The position numbers and the translations under genes are program-made. A model generated the notes under the pieces. It ran no database searches. It was not told the origin of the DNA and was given only the letters and a program-made list of their open reading frames with translations. 64,000 bases of DNA. Source: Sphingomonas sp. Root241. Its GTDB lineage: Bacteria > Pseudomonadota > Alphaproteobacteria > Sphingomonadales > Sphingomonadaceae. Positions 1 through 9,268 of this stretch are shown piece by piece (position 1 is the stretch's first letter; each line of letters starts with the position of its first letter). The stretch is taken from contig NZ_LMIV01000001.1 of NCBI RefSeq assembly GCF_001428865.1, positions 553,776 to 617,775 of the forward strand, written 5' to 3'.

Positions 1-246
1 GCGGCAGGATTGATCGATCGGCTGTTCGTGATGACGTTTCCGGTGGTGCTGGGCGGCGGCAAGCGGTTGTTCGGCGATGGCACGCCGCCCTTCGCGCTCA
101 AGCTGGTCGAGCATCAGACGAGCACCACCGGCGTGGCGATGGCGACGTACGAGCCGGCTGGGGAAGTGCCGATCGGCAGCTTCCAGATGTCCGAACCGAG
201 CGCGCGCGAGCTGGCCCGGCAGGAACGGATGAAGCGCGAGGGCTAG
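1..246 (+). CDS. Dihydrofolate reductase / RibD C-terminal family protein, 3' part only
   Basis: The gene enters from the left edge and only about 81 C-terminal codons are present. The segment FPVVLGGGKRLF matches the end of the RibD-C/DHFR-like fold (VLGGGKxLF), common in stand-alone pyrimidine reductase-like proteins. Substrate and true start cannot be judged from this fragment. The stop TAG shares a CTAG tetranucleotide with the stop of the convergent J-domain gene, so the two genes overlap by 4 bp. Confidence 0.7.
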   Translation, partial: AAGLIDRLFVMTFPVVLGGGKRLFGDGTPPFALKLVEHQTSTTGVAMATYEPAGEVPIGSFQMSEPSARELARQERMKREG

Positions 247-860
247 GCGAAGGCCGGCGAGCTTCTGAGGTGCTGGTACGCGGCGATGACGTCCTGCAGT
301 TGCGCTTCATGGCCGCGGTCGCCGCCGTTGCGATCGGGGTGGAAGCGGCGCACCAGCTCCGAATAGCGTTTCCTGAGCGCCATCCGGTCGGCGTCGATTT
401 CGAGCGCCAGCGTACGCATCGCCTCGCGGTCCTTGCCCGACAGCGGCTTGCCGTCCTTGCGTTCGGCGCGGTCCTTCATCCGCTCGCGGAAGCGCGCGCT
501 GATCGCGTCGAGGGGGTCGGAGAAGTCCGCCCAGCGCGGCGGACGATCGGCGCCGCCGGTGGCGTTGAACGCGCGCGTCTCGCGCTCCCAGCCCGCGAAG
601 GGGCGTTGCGCGTCGTGGATCTCGTCGGGGCTCATCCCCTTGAAGAAATTATAGCCCGAATTGAACGCGCGGACATGCTCGAGGCATAGCCAGCGAAATG
701 GCGGCGGGCCGTCGCCGGCGCGGCCGGTGCCTTCGAGCGGCGGCGCGCGGAACTCGCCCGGTTCGGCACAGCCCGGCTCGGCGCACAGCCGCCCCTGCGC
801 CTCCACGCGACCGTGGAAACGGGAATTCGGTCGATCCTTTCTCGGCTGGCCGTCAGGCAC
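243..860 (-). CDS. J-domain (DnaJ-like) protein
   Basis: This 205-residue protein has a C-terminal J domain. The HPD motif (in RRFHPDRNGGD, about H174) is what stimulates an Hsp70 partner such as DnaK. The N-terminal half has Cys residues spaced CAEPGC plus a later Cys-His (CLEH), which may bind zinc. I chose the GTG at 860 because GGGAGG lies just upstream. An open frame continues further upstream but has no ribosome site and would overlap bolA. The partner chaperone is unknown; the domain call is firm. Confidence 0.8.
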   Translation of the reverse strand: MPDGQPRKDRPNSRFHGRVEAQGRLCAEPGCAEPGEFRAPPLEGTGRAGDGPPPFRWLCLEHVRAFNSGYNFFKGMSPDEIHDAQRPFAGWERETRAFNATGGADRPPRWADFSDPLDAISARFRERMKDRAERKDGKPLSGKDREAMRTLALEIDADRMALRKRYSELVRRFHPDRNGGDRGHEAQLQDVIAAYQHLRSSPAFA

Positions 861-896
861 GCTACCTCCCTTCAACAAACGGACTATATAGGCGCG

Positions 897-1181
897 ATGA
901 CCGACCCTGCCAGCGGCGGACTCGCCGACATCATCGCCGCCCGTCTCATCGCCGCGCTCGCCCCGACGCAGCTCGAGGTGATCAACGACAGCCACCATCA
1001 TGCAGGCCATCTCGGCGACGACGGCACCGGCGAATCGCACTGGACCGTGGTGATCGAGAGCGGAGCCTTTGTGGGCCAGTCGCGCGTTCAGCGGCAGCGA
1101 TTGGTCAACAACGCGCTCGCCGACCTGCTCGCCGGCCGCATCCACGCGCTCGCGATAAAGGCACGCGCTCCGGGAGAATAA
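897..1181 (+). CDS. bolA: BolA family protein
   Basis: The 94-residue protein has the BolA signature NDSHHHAGH with its His cluster, followed by the FVGQSRVQRQRLVNNAL helix-turn region. BolA proteins pair with monothiol glutaredoxins through an Fe-S cluster and influence iron handling and cell shape. The gene is divergent from the J-domain gene and lies 2 bp before the glutathione S-transferase gene, so the two are probably co-transcribed. BolA-versus-YrbA subfamily was not resolved. Confidence 0.88.
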   Translation: MTDPASGGLADIIAARLIAALAPTQLEVINDSHHHAGHLGDDGTGESHWTVVIESGAFVGQSRVQRQRLVNNALADLLAGRIHALAIKARAPGE

Positions 1182-1183
1182 GC

Positions 1184-1885
1184 ATGACGACGTACAAGCT
1201 CTGGTACTGGGCCGAGATCCAGGGGCGGGGCGAGTTCGTCCGGTTGGCGATGGAGGCGGGCGACATCGCTTATGTCGATGTGGCGCGCGAGCGTGGCTCG
1301 GACGCGCTGATCGAGGACATGAAGGCGCGGAAGCATCGCCCACCCTTCGCGCCGCCCTATCTCGATACCGGCACGCAGGTGATCGCACAGGTCGCCAACA
1401 TCCTGCTCTATCTGGGCGAGCGGCACGGCATCGCCCCCGCCGACGAGGCCGCGCGGCGCTGGCTCCACGAGGTCCAGCTCACCATCACCGATTTCATCGC
1501 CGAAGTGCACCAGGTCCATCATCCGGTGGGCACCGGGCTCTATTACGAGGACCAGCGGGCCGAGGCCACCCGCTTTGCCGAGGAGTTCCGCGAGAAGCGC
1601 ATGCCCAAGTTCCTCGGCTGGTTCGAACGCTCGGTCGAGGGCGAATGGCTGACCGGCGATCGCTGGAGCTATGGCGACACGTCGATCTTCCAGCTGATCG
1701 AGGGACTGCACTACATGTTCCCCAAGCGGATGAAGGCGATCGAGGGGGACTATCCGAAGCTGATCGCCATCCGCGACCGTGTGGCGCAACTCCCCGGCAT
1801 CCACGATTATTGCGCCAGCGACCGGCGGATCGGCTTCAACACGCAGGGCATCTTCCGCCATTATCCCGAGCTGGATGCCGCCTGA
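1184..1885 (+). CDS. Glutathione S-transferase family protein
   Basis: A 233-residue protein with a thioredoxin-like N-terminus (YKLWYWAEIQGRGEFVRLAMEAG) and an all-helical C-terminal domain, the usual GST layout. The N-terminus resembles the sigma/mu-like forms that place a Tyr near residue 8 (Y8 here). It should transfer glutathione to an electrophile or act in redox homeostasis; the substrate is unknown. It directly follows bolA and probably shares its transcript. Confidence 0.82.
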   Translation: MTTYKLWYWAEIQGRGEFVRLAMEAGDIAYVDVARERGSDALIEDMKARKHRPPFAPPYLDTGTQVIAQVANILLYLGERHGIAPADEAARRWLHEVQLTITDFIAEVHQVHHPVGTGLYYEDQRAEATRFAEEFREKRMPKFLGWFERSVEGEWLTGDRWSYGDTSIFQLIEGLHYMFPKRMKAIEGDYPKLIAIRDRVAQLPGIHDYCASDRRIGFNTQGIFRHYPELDAA

Positions 1886-1963
1886 TCGGAAAATCTGCCT
1901 TTCCAAACTGTGGCTGTCCCGCCCCCCGCCGACTGGCTATTCCGGTGATCGAACGGAGGCAGC

Positions 1964-2863
1964 ATGACCGAAGACCTGATCATCCAGACGATCGAGCCCG
2001 TCACCCATGATCTGGGCGGCTTCAAGGTGCACCGCACGCTGCCGTCGCGGCCGCGGACGATGGTGGGCCCCTTCATCTTCTTCGACCAAATGGGCCCGGC
2101 GCGGCTCGATGTGGGCACCGGCATCGACGTGCGGCCGCACCCACACATCAACCTTGCCACGGTGACCTATCTCTATGCCGGCGCGATCGACCATCGCGAT
2201 TCGATCGGCACCTTCGCGACGATCGAGCCCGGTGCGGTCAATCTGATGACCGCGGGCAGCGGCATCGTCCATTCGGAGCGCTCGCCTTCGGCCGAGCGGG
2301 CCAAGGGGCCGGAACTCTCCGGCATCCAGACCTGGATCGCGCTTCCCGAGGCGAACGAGGAGATCGATCCGGCGTTCGAGCACGTCGCCGCGGCGGATCT
2401 GCCGGTGATCGAGGCGGGCGGCGCGACCGCCCGAGTGATCATGGGTTCGCTGTGGGGCGCCGCCGCGCCGACCACGACTTATGCCGGGACGATCTATGCC
2501 GACATCGCGCTCGCGCCCGGCGGGAGCATTCCCGTGGATGCCGGTGCCGACGAGCGCGCGGTCTATGTGTCGATGGGCGAAGCGAGCCTCGACGGGCTCA
2601 GGCTCGAGCCGATGACGCTCTATGTCCTGCGTCCCGGCACCGCGGCGACCTTGCGTTCGGAGCGCGGCGGGCGCGTGATGCTGTGCGGCGGCGAGGCCTT
2701 CAAGACGCCGCGGCACGTGTGGTGGAACTTCGTCTCGTCGAGCCGCGACCGGATCAACCAGGCCAAGCAGGACTGGACGGCCGGCAATTTCCCCAAGGTT
2801 CCCGGCGACGACAAGGAATGGATCCCAATCCCCGAAGTGCCCAAGACGGTGAGCTATCCCTAG
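1964..2863 (+). CDS. Pirin family protein
   Basis: A 299-residue bicupin. The N-terminal cupin carries the pirin metal ligands: H59 and H61 in RPHPHINL, H103 and E105 in GIVHSE. Bacterial pirins bind Fe or Ni and some have quercetinase activity; a redox-sensing or regulatory role is also possible. The usual C-terminal cupin segment with MLCGGEAF is present. The ATG at 1964 follows GGAGGCAGC, a convincing ribosome site. Confidence 0.85.
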   Translation: MTEDLIIQTIEPVTHDLGGFKVHRTLPSRPRTMVGPFIFFDQMGPARLDVGTGIDVRPHPHINLATVTYLYAGAIDHRDSIGTFATIEPGAVNLMTAGSGIVHSERSPSAERAKGPELSGIQTWIALPEANEEIDPAFEHVAAADLPVIEAGGATARVIMGSLWGAAAPTTTYAGTIYADIALAPGGSIPVDAGADERAVYVSMGEASLDGLRLEPMTLYVLRPGTAATLRSERGGRVMLCGGEAFKTPRHVWWNFVSSSRDRINQAKQDWTAGNFPKVPGDDKEWIPIPEVPKTVSYP

Positions 2864-3027
2864 GACCAGGCTCAGCGTCTGCCGGCGAAAGGCGGGTTAT
2901 GCCTCGGAGGCCGATGCGCTGGCGGCGATCCAGCGTTCGGGGCTCGAACTCCGCCTCTATCGCTGCGATCGGTGCGACCGGTTCCACCTGACCAGCCGCA
3001 CCAAGGGCAAGCGGCTGCCCCAATCGC
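2853..3027 (+). pseudogene. Small zinc-ribbon-like ORF lacking a start and its own stop
   Basis: The frame encodes a Cys-containing mini-protein (VCRRKAGYASEADAL, then YRCDRCDRFHLTSRTKGKR) like the roughly 60-residue zinc-ribbon proteins common in sphingomonads. Between the upstream in-frame TGA (2850-2852) and this motif there is no ATG, GTG or TTG. At the 3' end the frame runs without a stop through the palindromic repeat into the hydrolase gene, which is in the same frame. The simplest reading is a remnant whose 3' end was replaced by the repeat; an unusual start codon is the alternative. Confidence 0.5.
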
Positions 3028-3120
3028 TCCCCTTCCGCTTGCGGGAGGGGTCGGGGGAGGGCATGAAATGGAACGGGAGGCCAGCCCCTCCCCTAACCCC
3101 TCCCGCAAGCGGAAGGGGAA
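3028..3120. repeat. Intergenic palindromic repeat (family A)
   Basis: Two arms, TCCCCTTCCGCTTGCGGGAG at the left and its complement CTCCCGCAAGCGGAAGGGGA at the right, enclose about 50 bp. The arms can fold into a long imperfect hairpin. Arms of this kind, built on CCCCTCCC, are typical of dispersed REP-like elements. It sits between the zinc-ribbon remnant and the hydrolase gene, and its right end leads into the hydrolase ribosome site. Confidence 0.75.
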
Positions 3121-3137
3121 CAGAGCAGGAGGGGAAT

Positions 3138-4028
3138 ATGGCGGAACTCCAGCGGATAGCCCTTCCCACCGGAGTCGAGCTCGACGTCGCCATCGCGGGC
3201 GATCCGGCCAACCCGCCGATCTTCCTGCTCCACGGCTTTCCCGAATCGCACCGGACCTGGCGGCATCAGATTCCGGAACTTGCGAAGGACCATTATGTCG
3301 TCGCGCCCGATCAGCGGGGCTTCGCGCGCTCGTCCAAGCCCGAGGGCGTCGAGAATTATACCCCAGACAAGCCGGTCGGCGACCTGCTCGCGCTGGCGGA
3401 CCATCTCGGGGTCGATCGCTTCACGCTCGTCGGGCATGACTGGGGCGGGGCGATCGCCTGGATGGCGGCGCTGCAGAACCCGCAGCGCATCGCGCGGCTG
3501 ATCATCGTCAACGCACCGCATCCCAAGGTCTTCCAGAAATCGCTGTTCGACGATCCGGCGCAGCGAAAGGGAAGCCAGTATATCACCCGCTTCCGCGACA
3601 CGCGGATCGACCAGGGACTGATCGGCGCCGGGCTCGAGCGCTTCTTCGCCTCGACCTTCGCGCAGCACATCGTTGGCGGGATCGCGGGCGAGGACAAGGC
3701 GGCGTACATGGACGAATGGGGCCAGCCCGGCGCGATGACCGCGATGCTCAACTGGTACCGCGCCAGCAGCATCGTCGTGCCTGCGCCCGATGAGGATGCG
3801 GAACGTCCGGTCTGGCTCGACGCGCCCTTCCCGCCGATCACCCAGCCGACTTTGGTGATCTGGGGCATGCAGGACAAGGCGCTGTTGCCGGTGCAGCTCG
3901 AGCTGGACGAATTCGTGCCCGATCTGACCATTACCCGCATCGAGGATGGCGGGCATTTTGTGCCTTGGGAAAAGCCCGAGGCGGTGACCGCGGCGATGCG
4001 GGAGTGGCTGCTGGCGCGGGAGGGCTAG
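3138..4028 (+). CDS. Alpha/beta hydrolase, epoxide hydrolase / haloalkane dehalogenase type
   Basis: A 296-residue alpha/beta-hydrolase. HGFPES (32-37) forms the oxyanion region, GHDWGG carries the nucleophile D101 typical of epoxide hydrolases and fluoroacetate/haloalkane dehalogenases, and GGHFVPWEKPE carries the catalytic His (about H273). Asp rather than Ser as nucleophile separates it from esterases. The ATG at 3138 follows AGGAGGGGA. The frame is open upstream into the repeat and the zinc-ribbon remnant, but that part is not needed for the fold. The substrate is unknown. Confidence 0.85.
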   Translation: MAELQRIALPTGVELDVAIAGDPANPPIFLLHGFPESHRTWRHQIPELAKDHYVVAPDQRGFARSSKPEGVENYTPDKPVGDLLALADHLGVDRFTLVGHDWGGAIAWMAALQNPQRIARLIIVNAPHPKVFQKSLFDDPAQRKGSQYITRFRDTRIDQGLIGAGLERFFASTFAQHIVGGIAGEDKAAYMDEWGQPGAMTAMLNWYRASSIVVPAPDEDAERPVWLDAPFPPITQPTLVIWGMQDKALLPVQLELDEFVPDLTITRIEDGGHFVPWEKPEAVTAAMREWLLAREG

Positions 4029-4176
4029 CGAAGTTTGCGGACGTTACGCAAAGACGCTGGCCCGGTCCGCGTTAAATTGACTCTTTTCACCGTAACGCGT
4101 TCAATCTCGCAACATTATTGCGCGCCGGATCGGACGTTTCAAAGAGCGGCCGGGGATTTTCCGGCACGGCACTCAA

Positions 4177-4201
4177 TCAGGCGAAATCCTACATTGCAAG
4201 C
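4177..4201 (-). repeat. Copy 1 of a 25-bp dispersed repeat
   Basis: On the minus strand this reads GCTTGCAATGTAGGATTTCG followed by CCTGA. It is identical over 25 bp to a second copy at 22223-22247, and 14 bp of it recur at 35268-35281. It lies just past the 3' end of the DUF6157 gene. Its function is unknown; it has no internal dyad and is too short to be a coding remnant. Confidence 0.6.
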
Positions 4202-4210
4202 TGCTCGTGG

Positions 4211-4588
4211 TTAGCGCTTGCTGCGCATCCCGGGCGTCTTCTTGACCGAGGCGTCGGCGAGCAGCTCGCGATAGGTCTCGCCTTGCGGATCGAGCAGTGC
4301 GATGCGGCCCTCGGCGTCGTGGTGGATGCCCCAACCAAACTGCTTGACCAGAGGCGAGGCGCGGAGACACGCCTGGGGCCTGGCGAAGAAGTCTTCGCGG
4401 GTCTTGTCGCCGCCGCGGGCGCGGTGCGTCTCGTAGAGCAGGTCGTCGCTGGTCATCGCGTAAGGCGTGGCGAGCAGGGCGTGCTGGATCGTGGCGATGG
4501 TGCCGGGTTTTTCGGGGATCGTGCCGCCGGGCACCGGACAATCCGTCGACACGGTGATCAGCGTGTCGCGATAATTGGTGCTGTGCAT
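4211..4588 (-). CDS. DUF6157-like protein of unknown function
   Basis: A 125-residue soluble protein starting MHSTNYRDTLITVSTDCPV. The NYxxTLIxVxxDCPVxxGxxP opening and the TSDDLLYE segment resemble the family known as DUF6157, which has no assigned activity. The gene starts 1 bp after the stop of the DUF2332 gene, so the pair forms a two-gene operon. There is no signal peptide or membrane segment. Confidence 0.65.
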   Translation of the reverse strand: MHSTNYRDTLITVSTDCPVPGGTIPEKPGTIATIQHALLATPYAMTSDDLLYETHRARGGDKTREDFFARPQACLRASPLVKQFGWGIHHDAEGRIALLDPQGETYRELLADASVKKTPGMRSKR

Positions 4589-4589
4589 C

Positions 4590-5672
4590 CTAATAGGCCC
4601 GCATGACATAGGGGCGGGTCTCATAGGGCGGCGGCAGCGCCTCGACCCAGGCGCCGTGGGCATGGGTCAGCGCGACCAGCTGCATCGGCGTGTCGCCGGG
4701 CCAGCCGCGGACGCGGACCTCGTGGCGGTGGAGATCGCGGTTGGGCTCCATCATCACCCAGCCGAGCGGCCGCTCGGGCGTGGCGCGCGCGCGCGCCGCG
4801 AGCATCGCGTCGGCGATGCGCTGCTGAGTGGCATCGGGGAGATATTGCCAGACGACCGAATGCATCAGGACGCGCGTCACGCCCTCCGCCTGCGGCTCGG
4901 CGAGGCGGACCTCGATCCAGTCGGCGGCATCGCCCTGCACCAGATCGACACCCTCGGCGCGGACCATCGCGATGGTCTTTTCCAGCCGCGCCTGACGCTC
5001 GGTGTTCTCGACCCAGCAATAGGCTTGCAGCCGCTCGGCGTCGCGATCGCCCGAGAGATCGAGCGGCTGGATATCGACGCCGCGCGCGGAGAGGATCTCG
5101 ACCGGCGCATCCGGAGGCGGCGGGCCGCGCCATTCCGGCTTGATCTCGACCGGGGAGCCGGCGGGGCCGGCGCGGACGCCGCCCAGATCGAAGCGATAGC
5201 GGCCGATCAGCAGGTTGAGGCCGGCGCTCGATCCGATCTCGAGCACTTCGAATCTGGGGCCGTAGCGTACTGCCAGATGGAGGATGCCGGTCATCAGGCC
5301 GGCCGAGCGACCTGCCTCATTGGTCTGGGGCGGGCCGTCGAGCCATGGGAGGAGTTCGGCATCGTGCGCGACGAACACGGCGTTGAGGATCGTGCCGACC
5401 TCCGTTTCGTCGGTGATCGCGCCGGTGAAGACGGGCGCGATTTCGGGCACGCCGCGGCGGTGCAGCGCATGCAGACCGCCGATCAGCCGCAGCACCAGCG
5501 CGTCGGCCACAGGCTCGCCGGGCCAGTCGAGCACGCGGCGGCCTGTTTCGCTGTCGCGGGTAAGGCTCTGCCCAAGCACGGTCGATACGCGCGCGGTGAT
5601 CGGCGCGGCCATCGCCGTGCAATAGCCGGCCTGGATGGCGAAACTGTCGCGGTTGGTCTGTTCGTCGGCCAT
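4590..5672 (-). CDS. DUF2332 family protein
   Basis: A 360-residue protein matching the DUF2332 family. The motif [19 protein letters not shown] looks like a Rossmann glycine loop of the methyltransferase type, and [12 protein letters not shown] and GWVMMEPN are further conserved blocks. SAM binding is plausible but unproven. Transcription is divergent from hisG with only 49 bp between the start codons, so the two promoters overlap. Confidence 0.75.
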   Translation of the reverse strand: MADEQTNRDSFAIQAGYCTAMAAPITARVSTVLGQSLTRDSETGRRVLDWPGEPVADALVLRLIGGLHALHRRGVPEIAPVFTGAITDETEVGTILNAVFVAHDAELLPWLDGPPQTNEAGRSAGLMTGILHLAVRYGPRFEVLEIGSSAGLNLLIGRYRFDLGGVRAGPAGSPVEIKPEWRGPPPPDAPVEILSARGVDIQPLDLSGDRDAERLQAYCWVENTERQARLEKTIAMVRAEGVDLVQGDAADWIEVRLAEPQAEGVTRVLMHSVVWQYLPDATQQRIADAMLAARARATPERPLGWVMMEPNRDLHRHEVRVRGWPGDTPMQLVALTHAHGAWVEALPPPYETRPYVMRAY

Positions 5673-5721
5673 GCGGCGCGTGTTGCGCCCGGGGCACCCC
5701 CCAAGTAAAGCCCCGGCACCC

Positions 5722-6372
5722 ATGCAAGAACCGCTCATCCTTGCCGTGCCCAAGGGCCGGATCCTCGACGAGGCGCTGCCGCTGCTCGCGGCGGTCGGCA
5801 TCGTGCCGGAACCCGCCTTTGCTGATCCGGACAGCCGGGCGCTGCGCTTCAAGACCAACAGCCCTGCGATCGACCTGATCCGGGTGCGTGCGTTCGACGT
5901 CGCCACCTTCGTCGCGCATGGCGCGGCGCAGCTCGGCATCGTCGGATCGGACGTGCTCGCCGAGTTCGATTATTCGGAGCTCTATGCGCCGGTCGATCTC
6001 GGCATCGGCCATTGCCGCATCTCGGTCGCCGAGCCCGCCGACATGGCGAAGAAGGACGATCCGCGCGGCTGGAGCCATGTCCGCATCGCGACGAAGTATC
6101 CGCACATCACCCGTGCGCATTTCGAGGCGCGCGGGGTGCAGGCCGAGTGCGTCAAGCTGAACGGTGCGATGGAGCTGGCGCCGGTGCTCGGGCTGGCGCC
6201 GCGGATCGTCGACCTCGTCTCTTCGGGCAAGACGCTCAAGGAGAACGGGCTCGTCGAAGTCGAAGTGATCGCGCAGGTCACCAGCCGTCTCATCGTCAAT
6301 CGCGCGGCGTTCAAGATGCGCGCGGGCGAAGTGGTGCCGCTGGTCGATGCGTTCCGGAGGGCTGTGGCGTGA
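5722..6372 (+). CDS. hisG: ATP phosphoribosyltransferase, short form
   Basis: The first enzyme of histidine synthesis, joining ATP and PRPP. At 216 residues it is the short HisG that needs a HisZ regulatory subunit; hisZ is not in this window. [16 protein letters not shown] at the start and the PRPP-loop region near the C-terminal third ([15 protein letters not shown]) are typical. It overlaps hisD by 4 bp (GTGA), so translation is coupled. Confidence 0.95.
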   Translation: MQEPLILAVPKGRILDEALPLLAAVGIVPEPAFADPDSRALRFKTNSPAIDLIRVRAFDVATFVAHGAAQLGIVGSDVLAEFDYSELYAPVDLGIGHCRISVAEPADMAKKDDPRGWSHVRIATKYPHITRAHFEARGVQAECVKLNGAMELAPVLGLAPRIVDLVSSGKTLKENGLVEVEVIAQVTSRLIVNRAAFKMRAGEVVPLVDAFRRAVA

Positions 6373-7658
6373 TCCGTCTCGACGCCTCCGCACCCGGTTT
6401 CGCCGCGAAGTTCACCGCCCTCGTCAACGCCCGCCGCGAGGCCGACGAGGATGTCGCGCGCAACGTCACGCACATCATCAAGCGGGTGCGCGACGAAGGC
6501 GACGCGGCAGTCAAGGACCTGACCCGGCTGTTCGACAAGCACGATCTCGACCAGACCGGCTGGCAGATCGACCGCGCCGATTGCCTTGCGGCGTGGGAGG
6601 GGCTGACTCCCGAACTGCGCGACGCGCTCGAACTCGCGGCGGAGCGGATCGCGGTCTATCACGCCAAGCAGAAGCCGGAGGACAGCGACGGGATCGACGA
6701 GCTCGGCATCCGGCTGGGTGCGCGGTGGCGGGCGGTGGATTCGGCGGGGGTGTACGTTCCCGGTGGGCGGGCGGCCTATCCCAGCTCGGTGCTGATGAAC
6801 GCGATTCCCGCCAAGGCCGCGGGCGTGCGGAGGCTGGTGATGGTGACGCCAACGCCGAACGGCGAGGTCAATCCGCTGGTGCTCGCGGCGGCGCATATCG
6901 CGGGCGTTGACGAATTGTGGCGCGTCGGCGGAGCGCAGGCAGTCGCGGCGCTCGCTTACGGCACCGAAAAGATCGCGCCGGTCGACGTGGTCACCGGCCC
7001 GGGCAATGCGTGGGTCGCCGAGGCCAAGCGCCAGCTCTACGGCGTGGTGGGCATCGACATGGTTGCGGGGCCGAGCGAGATCGTCGTCGTCGCCGACGGC
7101 AAGAACGATCCCGAATGGATCGCGGCGGACCTGCTGAGCCAGGCTGAGCACGACCCGACCAGCCAGTCGATCCTGTTCACCGACGATGCCGGGTTCGGCG
7201 ACCGGGTGGCAGCGGCAGTCGATGCGCAGATCGAGACCTTGTCGACCACGGCGACGGCGCGGGCGAGCTGGGACGCCAATGGCGCGATCATCGTCGTGCC
7301 GAGCCTCGTCGAGGCGATTCCCCTGTGCGACCGGCTGGCGCCCGAGCATCTCGAGCTTGCATGCGACGAAGCGGAGGGACTGTTCGACATGGTCCACCAT
7401 GCCGGCTCGGTGTTCCTCGGGCGGCATACGCCCGAGGCGGTGGGCGATTATGTCGCGGGGCCGAACCATGTGCTGCCGACCGGGCGCCGCGCGCGCTTTG
7501 CCTCGGGGCTGTCGGTGTTGGATTTCATGAAGCGGACGAGCTTCCTGGCCTTGGACGAAGCCGGGCTTGCTGCTATCGGCCCGGCCGCGGTTGCGCTCGC
7601 CAACGCCGAAGGGCTGCCCGCGCACGCGAAATCGGTCGCGATCCGTTTGAAACCCTGA
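6369..7658 (+). CDS. hisD: Histidinol dehydrogenase
   Basis: A 429-residue, full-length enzyme of the last step of histidine synthesis (L-histidinol to L-histidine, two NAD+). Family blocks include [44 protein letters not shown], and the zinc and catalytic region APEHLEL near the C-terminus. The GTG start lies in the 4-bp overlap with hisG. nusB follows 56 bp later. Confidence 0.96.
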   Translation: MIRLDASAPGFAAKFTALVNARREADEDVARNVTHIIKRVRDEGDAAVKDLTRLFDKHDLDQTGWQIDRADCLAAWEGLTPELRDALELAAERIAVYHAKQKPEDSDGIDELGIRLGARWRAVDSAGVYVPGGRAAYPSSVLMNAIPAKAAGVRRLVMVTPTPNGEVNPLVLAAAHIAGVDELWRVGGAQAVAALAYGTEKIAPVDVVTGPGNAWVAEAKRQLYGVVGIDMVAGPSEIVVVADGKNDPEWIAADLLSQAEHDPTSQSILFTDDAGFGDRVAAAVDAQIETLSTTATARASWDANGAIIVVPSLVEAIPLCDRLAPEHLELACDEAEGLFDMVHHAGSVFLGRHTPEAVGDYVAGPNHVLPTGRRARFASGLSVLDFMKRTSFLALDEAGLAAIGPAAVALANAEGLPAHAKSVAIRLKP

Positions 7659-7714
7659 ACCCGTTTGCCAGGCGCTTCGACAAGCGCGCCGCGAACGGTG
7701 TAGTGAAGAGAATT

Positions 7715-8176
7715 ATGCCCAGCCCCAAAGCCAAGACCCGATCCAAGGCCCGCGCCGCCGCGCGGCTGGCCGCCGTGCAGGCGCTGTACCAGCAGGAGAT
7801 GGAGGGGACGAAGCTGACCGTCCTGCTCACCGAATTCCACCAACACCGGCTCGGCGCGACGATCGAGGATGTCGAATATGCCGATGCCGATGTCGCGTTC
7901 TTCGACGACATCGTGAAGGGCGTCGACGCGCGGCGCGAGGAGATCGACCGGCTGATCGCGGATAAACTCGCTGCCGACTGGTCGCTTGACCGGCTCGACA
8001 AGCCGATGCGGCAGATCCTGCGCGCCGGGACGTACGAGCTGATGGCGCGGGCCGATGTGCCGGTCGGTGCGGTGATCAGCGAGTATCTCGACGTGACCGA
8101 CGCATTTTACGACCGGCGCGAGAAGGGGTTCGTCAACGGGATCCTCGACGCGGTGGCGAAGGAAGTGCGGGGTTGA
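7715..8176 (+). CDS. nusB: Transcription antitermination factor NusB
   Basis: A 153-residue all-helical protein with RLAAVQALYQQEM at the N-terminus and the closing FVNGILDAVA motif of NusB. It binds boxA RNA with S10 (NusE) during rRNA transcription. It follows hisD and precedes thiL; the nusB-thiL pairing is common in Proteobacteria. A palindromic repeat has entered the gap to thiL. Confidence 0.93.
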   Translation: MPSPKAKTRSKARAAARLAAVQALYQQEMEGTKLTVLLTEFHQHRLGATIEDVEYADADVAFFDDIVKGVDARREEIDRLIADKLAADWSLDRLDKPMRQILRAGTYELMARADVPVGAVISEYLDVTDAFYDRREKGFVNGILDAVAKEVRG

Positions 8177-8182
8177 GCCTGA

Positions 8183-8310
8183 TCCTCCCCGGAACGGGGA
8201 GGGGGACCGCCGCCGAAGGCGGTGGTGGAGGGGGCTCTCCCCGGTGGATTCCCTCGTGGCGCTCCCCCTCCACCATGCTGCGCATGGTCCCCCTCCCCGT
8301 GCCGGGGAGG
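8183..8310. repeat. Intergenic palindromic repeat (family B), nusB-thiL gap
   Basis: The outer arms read TCCTCCCCGG and CCGGGGAGG, with GGGGAGGGGGACC matched by GGTCCCCCTCCCC inside, plus nested hairpins such as CCGCCGAAGGCGG. A close relative lies at 14719-14820. The right arm supplies GGGGAGG 7 nt before the thiL GTG, so the repeat seems to serve as the ribosome-binding site. Confidence 0.8.
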
Positions 8311-8317
8311 CGTTAGA

Positions 8318-9166
8318 GTGGACGAAGCCCAGTTCATCGCTGCCTTGCGCACGCTCCCGCTGCATCCCGGCGCGCAGGATTTGCGCGACGATGCGGCCGT
8401 CATCGAGATCGGCGGCGAGGCGCTGGTGGTCACGCACGACGCGATTGCCGAGGGGGTGCATTACCGCCTCGGCACCGATCCTGCCGACATTGCGTGGAAG
8501 CTGGTGGCCGTGAACCTGTCCGATCTCGCCGCCAAGGCCGCCGAGCCGATCGGCGTGCTGATCGGCGCAACCTTGGTCGAGGGTGCCGAGCGGTTCGTGG
8601 CGGGGTTGCGCGAAGTGCTCGATGCGTATGGCGTCAAGCTGCTCGGCGGGGACACCATCGCGCATTCCGGCCCTGCGACGTTCGGCTGCACGGCGATCGG
8701 CCGGGCGACGGTACGGCCGGTTCCGGCGCGAACCGGGGCGCGGGCAGGGGATGCGCTCTACGTCACCGGCACGATCGGCGCGGCGATGCTCGGGTTCGAC
8801 GCGGGTGACGGCGCGGCCTATCTGCGCCCGCGCCCACGGCTGGCCGAGGGGCTGGCGCTGGGCGGCCATGTCCATGCGATGATGGACGTGTCCGACGGGC
8901 TGCTGCTCGATGCGCGGCGGATGGCCGAGGCGAGCGGGTGCACGGCTGCGATCGAACTCGACGCGATCCCGTTTGCGCAAGGTGCGCGCGACCGGCTGGC
9001 GGCGGCGAGTTGGGGCGACGATTACGAACTGCTGTTCGCCGCCCCCGACGGAATCGTCCTGCCGGTGCCCGCCACGCGGATCGGCACGATGCTTCAGAAA
9101 TCCGTGCAACCCCTTCTGCTCGACGGAAAATCCCCGCCCGGACGGCTCGGCTACGAACACCGCTGA
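8318..9166 (+). CDS. thiL: Thiamine-monophosphate kinase
   Basis: A 282-residue ATP-dependent kinase making thiamine diphosphate from the monophosphate. Visible blocks are DDAAVIEIGGEALVVTHDA (metal/ATP Asp residues), the NLSDLAAKAAEP motif, and DVSDGLLLDARRMAEASG. The GTG start at 8318 is set by GGGGAGG from the palindromic repeat. Length and motifs are normal for the family. Confidence 0.94.
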   Translation: MDEAQFIAALRTLPLHPGAQDLRDDAAVIEIGGEALVVTHDAIAEGVHYRLGTDPADIAWKLVAVNLSDLAAKAAEPIGVLIGATLVEGAERFVAGLREVLDAYGVKLLGGDTIAHSGPATFGCTAIGRATVRPVPARTGARAGDALYVTGTIGAAMLGFDAGDGAAYLRPRPRLAEGLALGGHVHAMMDVSDGLLLDARRMAEASGCTAAIELDAIPFAQGARDRLAAASWGDDYELLFAAPDGIVLPVPATRIGTMLQKSVQPLLLDGKSPPGRLGYEHR

Positions 9167-9268
9167 GGCGGGTTGCGCCCGCCCGGGGCGCCCGATACCT
9201 TCCCGGCTCCGCAAAGACCGGTGGCAAGGCCGGCGGCGGTTCCAGTTCTAGGGGAAGGACTTCGCCTG

